The translations under genes and the position numbers were made by a program. DNA of 64,000 nt. It comes from Chryseobacterium sp. ON_d1 (GTDB lineage: Bacteria; Bacteroidota; Bacteroidia; Flavobacteriales; Weeksellaceae). Below, in pieces: positions 52,994 to 61,053 of this stretch. Numbering within the stretch: the first letter of the stretch is position 1; each line of letters starts with the position of its first letter. The DNA lies in NCBI RefSeq assembly GCF_006829085.1, contig NZ_BJTC01000003.1, positions 310,001-374,000 of the forward strand. The letters run 5' to 3'. Below the pieces are notes generated by a model that made no database searches, was not told the DNA's origin, and saw only the letters and a program-made list of their open reading frames with translations.

Positions 52994-53012
52994 GTCCACT
53001 AAAAAAGTAGAC
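52994..53012. promoter_or_regulatory. Operator-like inverted repeat
   Basis: GTCCACT and AGTAGAC (6 of 7 complementary) separated by 5 A residues, covering the -33 region of the met leader promoter. A plausible repressor or activator site, regulator unknown. Confidence 0.4.
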
Positions 53013-53245
53013 AATTTAGATATTAATTTATTGTTAATGATTTAGTTTATTTAAAATCAGATTGTTATGTATTTTGTGTTTTAGCGTTTTAGAATGCTTT
53101 ACCTGGTGTTTTCTGATAGTTAACCGAAACTTTACTGAAATTATACTGTTATTGATGTTATGAAAAATATAAAATAAGTCAAGATTTTTGGGAATTGTAC
53201 AAATTTTATTCTAGACTGAAATATTTTGAGAAAATGGAGAATCTG

Positions 53246-53272
53246 CATTTATTAAACTAGTTAAATGCACAG
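53246..53272 (+). promoter_or_regulatory. Shared operator, copy 1
   Basis: A 27-bp sequence with core AAACTAGTTAAATG, identical at 25 of 27 positions to 60051-60077. Outer parts GCATTT and AAATGC are complementary around a central AACTAGTT palindrome. It lies about 40 bp before the dioxygenase start and just upstream of a -7-like TAATTTAG, so it probably binds a MarR-type or similar repressor. Confidence 0.7.
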
Positions 53273-53312
53273 GATTTTTGTTCACTGTAATTTAGCATCA
53301 AAATTAAAAGAC

Positions 53313-54245
53313 ATGGACAATAGAATATTAGGTCTGCATCATATTACAGCAATAGCAGACAATGCGAAAAGAAATTTAGATTTTTATACAAAAGTTTTAG
53401 GAGTAAGACTGGTAAAGAAAACAGTAAATTTCGATGATCCGGGAACATATCATTTCTATTTCGGAAATGAAAACGGAACTCCGGGAACCATTCTTACTTT
53501 CTTTCCATGGGAAGGAATCGGTAAGGGAACCAATGGAAGCGGAATGGCTACCCATATCGGTTATTCTGTGCCTAAAGGAAGTCTTGAATTCTGGAAAAGC
53601 CGTTTGCAGGATTTTAATGTCAATGTAGAAGAAGGCGAAGTATTTGGTGAAAAGATGATCTCTTTTACGGATCCGGACGGACTTCAATTGCAGTTTATAG
53701 AACCTTCGGGTGATGATAACAGAAAAGTATGGACAACTGATGATATTAAGGAAGAAAATGCACTGAAAGGATTTCACAATGTTACTTTAACCCTAAAAAA
53801 AGCAGATCCTACGATCAAAGTTCTGACTGATATTTTAGGATATGATCTTAAAAAACAGGAGGGGGGAAGATACAGATTGGCTACTGATGCCATTGATACC
53901 GCTAATCTGGTAGATATTATTGAAAACGATACCATTTCTGCAGGAAGAAATGCTGCCGGAACCAATCACCACATTGCATTCAGAGTAAAAGATGATAATG
54001 TTCTGATGGAGTATCGTGAAAAGGCTTTATCTGCGGGATTGAGCATCACTCCGAAAATCAACAGGGATTATTTCTATTCACTGTATTTCCGTGAACCGGG
54101 TGGTGTTTTATTTGAAATCGCTACTGATAATCCGGGATTCACAGTGGATGAACCTCTGAATGAACTGGGAACCAACCTGAAGCTTCCTGTACAATACGAG
54201 GGAATACGCGAGAAAATAGAAGGGGTGCTTCCGAAATTATCATAG
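53313..54245 (+). CDS. Ring-cleaving dioxygenase, VOC family (MhqO/MhqA-like)
   Basis: About 310 residues, two glyoxalase/VOC modules. The first starts ILGLHHITAIADNAKRNLDFYTKVLG, the second GFHNVTLTLKK with NHHIAFRVK later; the C-terminal FREPGGVLFEIATDNPGF supplies the Glu ligand. Members cleave hydroquinone or catechol rings or related electrophiles with Fe(II). The start at MDNRILG is chosen because the upstream ATG lies inside the shared operator. Heads a gene group with GNAT, a second dioxygenase and an esterase, like mhqNOP/mhqED of Bacillus (comparison from knowledge). Confidence 0.9.
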   Translation: MDNRILGLHHITAIADNAKRNLDFYTKVLGVRLVKKTVNFDDPGTYHFYFGNENGTPGTILTFFPWEGIGKGTNGSGMATHIGYSVPKGSLEFWKSRLQDFNVNVEEGEVFGEKMISFTDPDGLQLQFIEPSGDDNRKVWTTDDIKEENALKGFHNVTLTLKKADPTIKVLTDILGYDLKKQEGGRYRLATDAIDTANLVDIIENDTISAGRNAAGTNHHIAFRVKDDNVLMEYREKALSAGLSITPKINRDYFYSLYFREPGGVLFEIATDNPGFTVDEPLNELGTNLKLPVQYEGIREKIEGVLPKLS

Positions 54246-54304
54246 ATCATCGGCAGGCTCTGATAAAGATGCTAATTTTGAATTAAGAATTAAAAACAAA
54301 CAAA

Positions 54305-54601
54305 ATGGAAAGAACAGAAGTAGTGTTAGAAGTAAGAAAAGGAGAAATCCAGCTCTTCTCAGACGATCATAAAGCAGGTAAAATGGATATTTCAGTCATT
54401 GGACAAAAGCTGACTGTTTATCATACCGAAGTGGATCCGGAATATGAAGGAAAAGGCTTTGCCAAAATTTTATTGGAGAGGCTGGTGTCTTATGCAAGAG
54501 ATAATGATTTAAAGATTCTGCCGCTGTGTCCGTATGTTCACGCTCAGTTCAAACGCCATCCGGAAGAATATAATGATGTCTGGCTGAAGGATGAACTGTA
54601 A
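54305..54601 (+). CDS. Small GNAT-like acetyltransferase (YjdJ type)
   Basis: 98 residues, shorter than classic GNATs and matching the single-domain YjdJ/COG2388 group. The acetyl-CoA loop is EYEGKGFAKILLERLVSYARD near residue 42 and the end is ILPLCPYVHAQFKRHPEEYNDV. Acceptor substrate unknown. 59 bp after the first dioxygenase gene, so the two are likely co-transcribed. Confidence 0.88.
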   Translation: MERTEVVLEVRKGEIQLFSDDHKAGKMDISVIGQKLTVYHTEVDPEYEGKGFAKILLERLVSYARDNDLKILPLCPYVHAQFKRHPEEYNDVWLKDEL

Positions 54602-54715
54602 TGAGTTTGAGAGTCGGGTTTCGGGATTCGAGTTTGAGTTTGAGAGTAAGATGGTTTGAGAGTCTCGACCTTATCAACCCGAATCCCCGAATCTCGAATC
54701 CCATCATAATAACCA
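54602..54715. repeat. Intergenic repeat (GAGTTTGAG family)
   Basis: Tract of GAGTTTGAGAGT-type units ending in an inverted repeat (GGGATTCGAG ... CTCGAATCCC). Related tracts occur at 49140-49175, 50031-50062 and 58495-58570. Confidence 0.55.
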
Positions 54716-54734
54716 TTTAATAATTATCAATACT

Positions 54735-55688
54735 ATGAACCTTATCACAGGACTGCATCATGTTACGGCAATTACCGGCAATGCACAGGAAAATATAGAC
54801 TTTTACACAGGAGTATTAGGACTTCGTTTAGTCAAAAAAACAGTCAATTTCGATTACTCAGATGTTTATCATTTTTATTTTGGTGACGAATACGGAACAC
54901 CGGGAACAATTATGACTACTTTTCCGTATGGTAAAGATCTGATCAATGGTAGGCATGGTAAAGGAATGCTCAATACCACAGCTTTTTCCGTTTCCATAGA
55001 TGCTCTGGATTATTGGATGAACCGTCTGGAGCAGTTTAATATTCCTTTTAAGCAGCCACAGCAAAGATTTTCAGATGAAGTTTTTATTTATCTTGAAGAT
55101 TTTGACGGGCTGGGACTGGAATTGGTTTTTAATAATAAGGATGAAAGAAAAGGATATTATAATGGTTATATTCCTAAAGATTACGCGATCAGGGGAATTC
55201 ATCATGTAGAAATCTGGCAGGATGCCTATGAAAGAACGGCTGCTCTGCTTACGACACAGATGGATCATAAAGTGATCAAAGAAAGCCCTGACAGACTGAG
55301 ACTGGGAACAGAAAATATGCCGGGGAAATATGTAGATCTGCTTTCCACTCCTAATGCCTTAAAAGGATTGGCAGGAAGAGGAACCGTTCACCACGTGGCT
55401 TTTGCTACTCCGGATGCGGCATCTCAGCTTGAAATGGTAAAGAGATTAAATGCATACGGATTGGAACATACAGAAGTGAAGGACAGAAAATATTTTACCT
55501 CTGTCTATTTTAAAGAGCCGGGAGGTGTATTGTTTGAAATTGCCACTTCAGGCCCTGGATTCGATGTCGATGAAGAAGCAGAGTTTTTAGGACAGGATCT
55601 GATGTTACCGCAGCAATTTGAAAAAAGAAGAGAACGTCTTACAGAAGTTCTTCCTGTAGTCGATTATCCAACAGAAAAATTCAGATAA
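54735..55688 (+). CDS. Ring-cleaving dioxygenase, VOC family (second copy)
   Basis: 317 residues, paralogous to the dioxygenase at 53.3 kb. LITGLHHVTAITGNAQENIDFYTGVLGLRLVKKTVNFD opens it, GIHHVEIWQDAY starts the second module, VHHVAFATPD and FKEPGGVLFEIATSGPGF supply metal ligands. Likely Fe(II)-dependent cleavage of quinol-type compounds. Only 5 bp before the esterase gene, so they are translationally coupled. Whether the two dioxygenases differ in substrate cannot be read here. Confidence 0.9.
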   Translation: MNLITGLHHVTAITGNAQENIDFYTGVLGLRLVKKTVNFDYSDVYHFYFGDEYGTPGTIMTTFPYGKDLINGRHGKGMLNTTAFSVSIDALDYWMNRLEQFNIPFKQPQQRFSDEVFIYLEDFDGLGLELVFNNKDERKGYYNGYIPKDYAIRGIHHVEIWQDAYERTAALLTTQMDHKVIKESPDRLRLGTENMPGKYVDLLSTPNALKGLAGRGTVHHVAFATPDAASQLEMVKRLNAYGLEHTEVKDRKYFTSVYFKEPGGVLFEIATSGPGFDVDEEAEFLGQDLMLPQQFEKRRERLTEVLPVVDYPTEKFR

Positions 55689-55693
55689 AAATA

Positions 55694-56314
55694 ATGAGTC
55701 ATATTATCAATATAAAAACAGCAGGAATACCATTGAATCAGGCAGAAAAAGCCTTGATCATGATTCATGGACGTGGAGGAACTGCTCAGGATATTTTAAG
55801 TTTATCCCAGCATTTGAACGTGAAAGATTATGCACTGCTGGCACCACAAGCTTTGAATCATACGTGGTATCCCTATTCATTTATGGCACCGGCAGAACAA
55901 AATGAGCCCTGGCTTTCATCAGCTCTGGAAATGGTTGGCGAAACAGTAAAAGCAGCGGTGGATGCAGGAATTAAACCAGAAAATATATACTTTTTCGGGT
56001 TTTCACAGGGAGCCTGTCTTACCCTTGAGTTTCTGGCCCGCAATGCTCAGAAGTTTGGAGGAGCAGCAGCTATTATCGGAGGAGTGATAGGAGATAAGAT
56101 CAATCGTGAAAATTATAAAGGTGACTTTGCCGGAACTCCTGTTTTCCTGGGAACCAGCAACCCTGATTTTCATGTTCCTGTAGAAAGAGTATATGCTACC
56201 GCAAATATTTTAAGAGAAATGAATGCTGAGGTAACCGAAAAAGTATATGCCAATTTCGGACATTCCATCAATACAGAGGAAATTGAATTGACTAACTCAA
56301 TACTATTTAAATAA
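55694..56314 (+). CDS. Carboxylesterase / phospholipase family (MhqD-like)
   Basis: 206 residues, alpha/beta hydrolase of the YpfH/MhqD class. MIHGRGGTAQDIL near residue 22, nucleophile elbow FFGFSQGACL near 100, Asp in LGTSNPDFHVP near 157 and His in ANFGHSINTEE near 190. No signal peptide. In Bacillus the MhqD relative belongs to a quinone-stress regulon together with ring-cleaving dioxygenases, and the same gene pair is seen here. Confidence 0.9.
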   Translation: MSHIINIKTAGIPLNQAEKALIMIHGRGGTAQDILSLSQHLNVKDYALLAPQALNHTWYPYSFMAPAEQNEPWLSSALEMVGETVKAAVDAGIKPENIYFFGFSQGACLTLEFLARNAQKFGGAAAIIGGVIGDKINRENYKGDFAGTPVFLGTSNPDFHVPVERVYATANILREMNAEVTEKVYANFGHSINTEEIELTNSILFK

Positions 56315-56438
56315 GTACTTTAACAGCAAAAGCCGCAAAGATCTTATTAACTGCGTTTAAAATACCGGATAATAGTTTTGCGACTTTCGCGGTTAACTTT
56401 AATTGAATTTAAAAAAATCTTATTCTAAATCAGACACA

Positions 56439-56786
56439 ATGAATATCACACGTATTTTTAGTGATGAAAGAGGTGAAACTCATTTTGAGGAGATAGAAAT
56501 TCCTCTTGTTGATCAGGGAGATATCGGTTTCCTTTCAGAAGCTATTGATGTTAAAAAATTACAGTTCAGAAAAGTATCGGCAGATTATGATTTCGATTTT
56601 CATTGTGCACCGCAGAAGCAATATATTGCCCTTTTGGATGGAGGTGTGGAAATAGAAACCTCCCTGGGAGATAAAAGAAAATTCCTAACGGGTGAAATTC
56701 TTCTGGTAGAAGATACTGCCGGAAAAGGACACAGAACGAAAAATCTCGAAAAAAAGGAAAGAACTTCATTGTTTATTTATATTTAA
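56439..56786 (+). CDS. Cupin-fold protein
   Basis: About 115 residues. MNITRIFSDERGETHFEE start, strand-rich body with FDFHCAPQKQYIALLDGGVEIETSLGDKRKF and GEILLVEDTAGKGHRTK, matching small cupins that bind a metal through His residues. Function unknown; perhaps a dioxygenase-like or sensor protein. The ATG before NITR is chosen; earlier codons belong to the 124-bp spacer, which contains a GCCGCAAAG / CTTTCGCGG repeat. Confidence 0.8.
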   Translation: MNITRIFSDERGETHFEEIEIPLVDQGDIGFLSEAIDVKKLQFRKVSADYDFDFHCAPQKQYIALLDGGVEIETSLGDKRKFLTGEILLVEDTAGKGHRTKNLEKKERTSLFIYI

Positions 56787-56873
56787 AAGACTAAATTTCA
56801 ATAGAAATGGGTTTGAGCCCGCCTGAAAAGTATATTTCACTGGCTTTGGCTAAAATTTGTAACCTTCAGAGAA

Positions 56874-58484
56874 ATGCATGAACAACTACTTTTAATACTG
56901 GGGCTTTTATTACTCGTTATGATGCTGGTAATGCTGGCGCAACGGATTAAAATTGCTTATCCTATTTTTCTGGTGCTTGCCGGATTAGGGATCAGTATGA
57001 TTCCCGGTGTACCCATTTTAAAACTGGATCCGGATATTATATTTTTAATTTTCCTGCCGCCTCTTTTATATGAAGCGGCCTGGTATACCTCATGGAATGA
57101 TTTCTGGAAATGGAAACGCACCATCAGCCTGCTGGCTTTTGGTCTCGTATTTCTGACTTCCCTGGTGGTTGCCTATACTTCACAGATGCTGATTCCAGGC
57201 TTCACTTTGGCATTAGGATTTTTATTGGGCGGAATTGTTTCGCCGCCGGATGCGGTTGCTGCGACTACCGTTTTAAAAGGACTGAAGGTTCCCAAACGTA
57301 CCATCGCCATACTGGAAGGGGAAAGCCTGATTAATGATGCTTCATCATTGATTGTTTTCAGGTTTGCACTGGCTGCTGTCATGACAGGTGCTTTTTCCAT
57401 GCATGAAGCAACAGGACAGTTTTTTCTGGTAGCAGGAATGGGAGTCGTGGTAGGAATTGCCGGGGCTCATATTTTCTATGCCATCCACCGCTTTTTACCT
57501 ACAACACCGGCGATTGATGCTGCTGTTACGGTGATTACTCCCTATATTCTGTTTCTTTCTGCGGAGCATTTTCATTTTTCAGGAGTAATGGCTGTGGTGA
57601 GCGGAGGGCTGTTTATGTCTTTCCGTGCGCATGAAATTTTCAAAACAGGAACCACAAGAATCAATATGACGGGAGTCTGGAATACCCTGATCTTCGTCAT
57701 GAATGCTTTGGTTTTTGTATTGATAGGGCTTGAACTTCCGGATATTATTAATGGACTGGGTGAAACCTCATTAATGGAAGGAATAAAATATGGTTTAATC
57801 ATAAGTCTGATCGTTATTGCAGTACGTTTGTTGTGGATCTATCCCGTAGCCCATCTTCCGAGATGGTTCAGCGAAAAGGTCCGACGTGATCCAAGTCCGG
57901 GATGGAAAAATCCTTTAATTATAGGGTGGGCAGGGATGAGAGGAGTGGTTTCGCTGGCTACAGCACTCTCAATTCCGGTCATGATGAACAGCCAGGAAGA
58001 ATTCCCCATGAGAAACCTGATTATTTTTATCACATTTGTCGTCATTTTTGTGACCCTGGTGTTCCAGGGATTGACATTACCTCTGATTATTAAACTGACC
58101 AAAATCAGGGAGATAGATCCTATTCTTCCTTCTCACGAGCAGCAGGCAGGGATTCAGATCAGATTGGATAAACTGGCCGCAGACCAACTTGACAAAAAGT
58201 ATGCTGAATTGCTAAATAATAATACTTTGCTGATCAACTTGAAAAGAACGCTGGAAAATGATATTAAGGCACATCAGAATCATTTAAATTCCATTGAGAT
58301 GTGTACCAACAGACAGAACGATATGGCAGAATATCATCAGGTAATGCTGGATATATTTGCACTGCAGAGAAAAGAACTGTTTAAAATGAAACGCGAAAAA
58401 CTCTTCAGTGATGATGAAATAAGAAAAGCTGAATCACAGCTGGATCTGAATGAGCTGAAGATTACGGGAAACAGACATTTGTAG
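56874..58484 (+). CDS. Na+/H+ antiporter, CPA1/NhaP type
   Basis: 536 residues, inner membrane, about 12 hydrophobic segments up to residue 410 and a soluble helical tail of about 120 residues (DKLAADQLDKKYAELLNNNTLLINLKRTLEND). Signature LLGGIVSPPDAVAATTVLKGL near residue 115 and LEGESLINDASSLIVFRFAL near 143, with the paired acidic residues of CPA1 exchangers. Exports Na+ in exchange for H+. 87 bp after the cupin gene; membership in the dioxygenase operon is possible. Confidence 0.93.
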   Translation: MHEQLLLILGLLLLVMMLVMLAQRIKIAYPIFLVLAGLGISMIPGVPILKLDPDIIFLIFLPPLLYEAAWYTSWNDFWKWKRTISLLAFGLVFLTSLVVAYTSQMLIPGFTLALGFLLGGIVSPPDAVAATTVLKGLKVPKRTIAILEGESLINDASSLIVFRFALAAVMTGAFSMHEATGQFFLVAGMGVVVGIAGAHIFYAIHRFLPTTPAIDAAVTVITPYILFLSAEHFHFSGVMAVVSGGLFMSFRAHEIFKTGTTRINMTGVWNTLIFVMNALVFVLIGLELPDIINGLGETSLMEGIKYGLIISLIVIAVRLLWIYPVAHLPRWFSEKVRRDPSPGWKNPLIIGWAGMRGVVSLATALSIPVMMNSQEEFPMRNLIIFITFVVIFVTLVFQGLTLPLIIKLTKIREIDPILPSHEQQAGIQIRLDKLAADQLDKKYAELLNNNTLLINLKRTLENDIKAHQNHLNSIEMCTNRQNDMAEYHQVMLDIFALQRKELFKMKREKLFSDDEIRKAESQLDLNELKITGNRHL

Positions 58485-58494
58485 GATGACGAGC

Positions 58495-58680
58495 AATGCG
58501 GGTTTGAGTTGGAGAGTCGGAGGGTTTGAGATTTACTAGGGGTGGAGGCAGGTTTCGAGGTTCGGTTATTGAGTGGGAGCATTTGGAAGTAAAAGTGTTT
58601 AGGTTTCTACTGAATGGACAAACTAGGCACTTTATTTATGCACACACTAGGTCATTCCGCAGGAATCTAAATCGTCATTT
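58495..58680. repeat. Intergenic repeat tract
   Basis: GGGTTTGAGTTGGAGAGT units as at 54602, then GTCATTCCGCAGGAATCTAA at 58651, which is also an arm of the palindrome at 59844-59911. The stretch between the antiporter and the next gene carries no gene of its own. Confidence 0.5.
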
Positions 58681-58763
58681 TACCTTTTACCTAAACAATA
58701 TAAACATAAACCCTGAACCTTAAACTTTAAACCTTGAACTTTGAATTTTAAACCTTAAACAAA

Positions 58764-59075
58764 ATGAAAACATTACATTTTTTAGTGATTGGAAAGAATC
58801 AGGAGATTCTTGATACTTTAAAAAGAATTATAGAGAATAATGAAGGTTGGACAGCAGAAATACAAAGTGATGAAGATTTCTGCTATGACTATATAAAAAA
58901 TAATACGGTAGATATCGTCCTTTTGAGCTCCGGCTTGGAAGATGATTTTGAGAAAGATATAAAAATATTCTGTGCCGGTTTAGATAAAGATGTGAAAGTA
59001 ATTGACCATTATGGAGGAGGAAGTGGACTTTTAAAGAACGAAGTTTACAGTCTTTTTCCTAATTTGCAGGGGTAA
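58764..59075 (+). CDS. Receiver-like protein lacking the phosphoacceptor Asp
   Basis: 103 residues with the strand-helix pattern of a receiver domain (LHFLVIGKNQEILDTLKRIIEN ... VDIVLLSSGLEDDF ... DVKVIDHYGGGSG). Where a receiver has its phosphorylated Asp after the third strand, this protein has Ser-Ser, and the N-terminal acidic pair is absent. It is probably a pseudo-receiver that works through protein contact. 10 bp before a Crp-type regulator gene, so the two are co-expressed. Function unknown. Confidence 0.7.
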   Translation: MKTLHFLVIGKNQEILDTLKRIIENNEGWTAEIQSDEDFCYDYIKNNTVDIVLLSSGLEDDFEKDIKIFCAGLDKDVKVIDHYGGGSGLLKNEVYSLFPNLQG

Positions 59076-59085
59076 ACTCTGCGCT

Positions 59086-59670
59086 ATGTTTGAAAATATC
59101 ATCAAAAATATTACCCGGTTCATCTCTATCACTCCGGAAGAAGAGAAAATTTTTACAGATTTGCTGATTTGTCAGTCATTTCCCAAGAAAACAGTTTTGT
59201 TGAGAGAAGGCGAGGTATGCCAGTTTGAAGGGTATATTCAGAAAGGATGTTTGCGAATGTATTGCCTGGATGATGATGGTACAGAAGTGACTCTTCTGTT
59301 TGCTATTGAAGACTGGTGGATCAGTGATATCGCTTCATTTCAGGAACAGAAGCCTTCTAAAGTTTTTATTGAAACGCTTGAAGATTCTGAAATTTACATG
59401 CTGAACCCGGCAACAAAAGAAAAATTACTGCAGGAAGTTCCAAAATTCGAAAGAGTCTTCAGAATGTTGGTTCAAAGGAATCTGGCTACCCTTCAAGGCA
59501 GATTGGTAGACACCATTTCTAAAACAGCATCAGACAGATATCTCGAATTTATCAAATTATATCCTTCCATCCCGCAAAGAGTGGCTCAATATTATATCGC
59601 TTCCTATCTTGGTGTTTCAAAAGAATTTGTGAGCACCATCAGAAAACGTCTTGCCTCAAAAGAGAAATAG
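59086..59670 (+). CDS. Crp/Fnr-family transcriptional regulator
   Basis: 194 residues. Cyclic-nucleotide-binding-like beta roll (KKTVLLREGEVCQFEGYIQKGCLRMY ... VTLLFAIEDWWISDIASF) and C-terminal HTH (QRVAQYYIASYLGVSKEFVSTIRKRLASK). No Cys cluster for an iron-sulfur cluster, so it is not a typical Fnr; cNMP-binding residues (RxS) are not evident. The ligand is unknown. Possible controller of the neighbouring stress genes. Confidence 0.92.
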   Translation: MFENIIKNITRFISITPEEEKIFTDLLICQSFPKKTVLLREGEVCQFEGYIQKGCLRMYCLDDDGTEVTLLFAIEDWWISDIASFQEQKPSKVFIETLEDSEIYMLNPATKEKLLQEVPKFERVFRMLVQRNLATLQGRLVDTISKTASDRYLEFIKLYPSIPQRVAQYYIASYLGVSKEFVSTIRKRLASKEK

Positions 59671-59843
59671 ATCTTTGAAAAATGTTTTATCCGCAGATTT
59701 ACCATGACTTTACCTTTGAAACCACCCCGTCAAAAATTCTTTGAATTTTCGCCGCCTCTCCGGAGGAAGGGAATTTTTTACATCTTATTTGTTGAATTTG
59801 TGAATAGGGTAAAGATCGTGATTAAATAGGAAATTGTAAGACT

Positions 59844-59911
59844 GGATTCCTACGGAATGACAAATAAGACGCTTTAGTTTATCCGTATAGCTTGTCATTC
59901 CGTAGGAATCT
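59844..59911. repeat. Palindromic repeat (REP/MITE-like)
   Basis: GGATTCCTACGGAATGACAA and TTGTCATTCCGTAGGAATCT pair at 19 of 20 positions around 28 bp. A single arm recurs at 58651. Likely a dispersed palindromic repeat of the genome. Confidence 0.65.
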
Positions 59912-60008
59912 AAATAAAGTTACTCTTTAAAATATCTATAAAATTAAATAGGTTTAAGAGTAAAACATACTTGTGTTTTCCAAAAAAACAGCAATCCACT
60001 ATAGTTAC

Positions 60009-60043
60009 AATGCCGAATACAAAAATATCCGGCATTTTTTTTT
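60009..60043 (+). terminator. Rho-independent terminator
   Basis: AATGCCG / CGGCATT with inner pairing around a 14-nt loop and nine T residues. Ends transcription from the left, directly before the shared operator. Confidence 0.88.
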
Positions 60044-60050
60044 GCAAAGT

Positions 60051-60077
60051 CATTTATTAAACTAGTTAAATGTGCAG
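60051..60077 (+). promoter_or_regulatory. Shared operator, copy 2
   Basis: Same 27-bp sequence as 53246-53272 with two differences. Here TAAATTTG at 60093-60100 is a good -7 box, and the operator ends 15 bp upstream of it, covering the -33 region. The AATTT-rich sequence between operator and box is also similar in both places. Confidence 0.72.
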
Positions 60078-60129
60078 AATTTCCAGTATCCCTAAATTTG
60101 TCTCATCAAAAACGAAAAAACAATCTGAT

Positions 60130-61005
60130 ATGGACAGAAAAGATTTTTTAAAGAAAGGATTATTGGGAACAGGAATGTTTGTAGCATCAGGCTCTCTGGC
60201 AAGTGCTATGAAAAATGACATCGATGAGATCGAACCATTAGAACCGATCGGATACAATCATCTCCCTAATACAGAATCAAAAATAAAAGAAAACTCTGTG
60301 ATCCACAGAGCAGACTCAAGAGGAAAAGCAGATCATGGATGGCTGTTGAGTAACCATACTTTCAGTTTTGCCAATTATTATAATCCTGAAAGAATGCATT
60401 TCGGAGTCCTGAGAGTTCTGAATGACGATAAAGTGGAAGCGGGAAGAGGTTTCGGAACACATCCTCACGACAATATGGAGATCATCAGCATTCCTTTGGA
60501 AGGCGACCTTGAACACAAAGACAGCATGGGAAATACAGCAGTGATCAGAAGCGGAGATATCCAGGTAATGAGTGCTGGTACCGGAATCATGCACAGCGAG
60601 TTCAATAAAAACAGCGATAGGCTGGTAAAATTTCTTCAGATCTGGATTTATCCGAAAAAGAGAAATGTGACACCGAGATATGATCAGATTACTTTAGACA
60701 AAACGAAAAGCCACAATCAGTTTCAACAGATCCTTTCTCCCAATGCAGATGATGAAGGTGTGTGGATTCATCAGGATGCATGGTTTCATCTGGGAACTTT
60801 TGACCAGGGCAAAGAAACATTGTATCAGATCAGAAAAAAAGGAAACGGAGTCTATGCTTTCATTCTTAAGGGAAGTGCGGAAATAGGAGGAGAGACTTTG
60901 GAAGAACGTGATGGATTCGGGGTATGGGATATTCAGGATCTCAATATCAAACCCCTTAAAGAAGGTACGGAAATTCTTTTAATGGAAGTGCCGATGACGC
61001 TCTAA
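60130..61005 (+). CDS. Pirin-family protein with Tat-like leader
   Basis: About 291 residues. Leader MDRKDFLKKGLLGTGMFVASGS resembles a Tat signal with Arg-Lys in place of twin Arg. The pirin N-domain has RADSRGKADHGWLLSNHTF, FGTHPHDNMEIISIPLEG and LEHKDS, giving the His/Glu metal site; QVMSAGTGIMHSEF is also typical. Pirins may act as quercetinase-like dioxygenases. The start at MDRKDF is chosen; the ATG at 60070 lies in the operator. Followed 48 bp later by the M17 N-domain gene. Confidence 0.9.
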   Translation: MDRKDFLKKGLLGTGMFVASGSLASAMKNDIDEIEPLEPIGYNHLPNTESKIKENSVIHRADSRGKADHGWLLSNHTFSFANYYNPERMHFGVLRVLNDDKVEAGRGFGTHPHDNMEIISIPLEGDLEHKDSMGNTAVIRSGDIQVMSAGTGIMHSEFNKNSDRLVKFLQIWIYPKKRNVTPRYDQITLDKTKSHNQFQQILSPNADDEGVWIHQDAWFHLGTFDQGKETLYQIRKKGNGVYAFILKGSAEIGGETLEERDGFGVWDIQDLNIKPLKEGTEILLMEVPMTL

Positions 61006-61053
61006 GATGATGTAAAAGCAAACTTACACCCACATCAAAAACAATAGAAAATC

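Noticed and set aside
52760-53000. SAM riboswitch before the met operon
   Set aside because: I searched the leader for the SAM-I type core (several conserved helices with a kink-turn) and did not find it; the peptide-attenuator reading explains the structures better.
53265-53312. Longer start for the first dioxygenase
   Set aside because: The ATG at 53265 lies inside the operator shared with 60051, and the added residues are unlike the family; the start at 53313 gives the conserved N-terminus.
60070-60129. Longer start for pirin
   Set aside because: The ATG lies in the operator and upstream of a good -7 box, so it would not be on the transcript.
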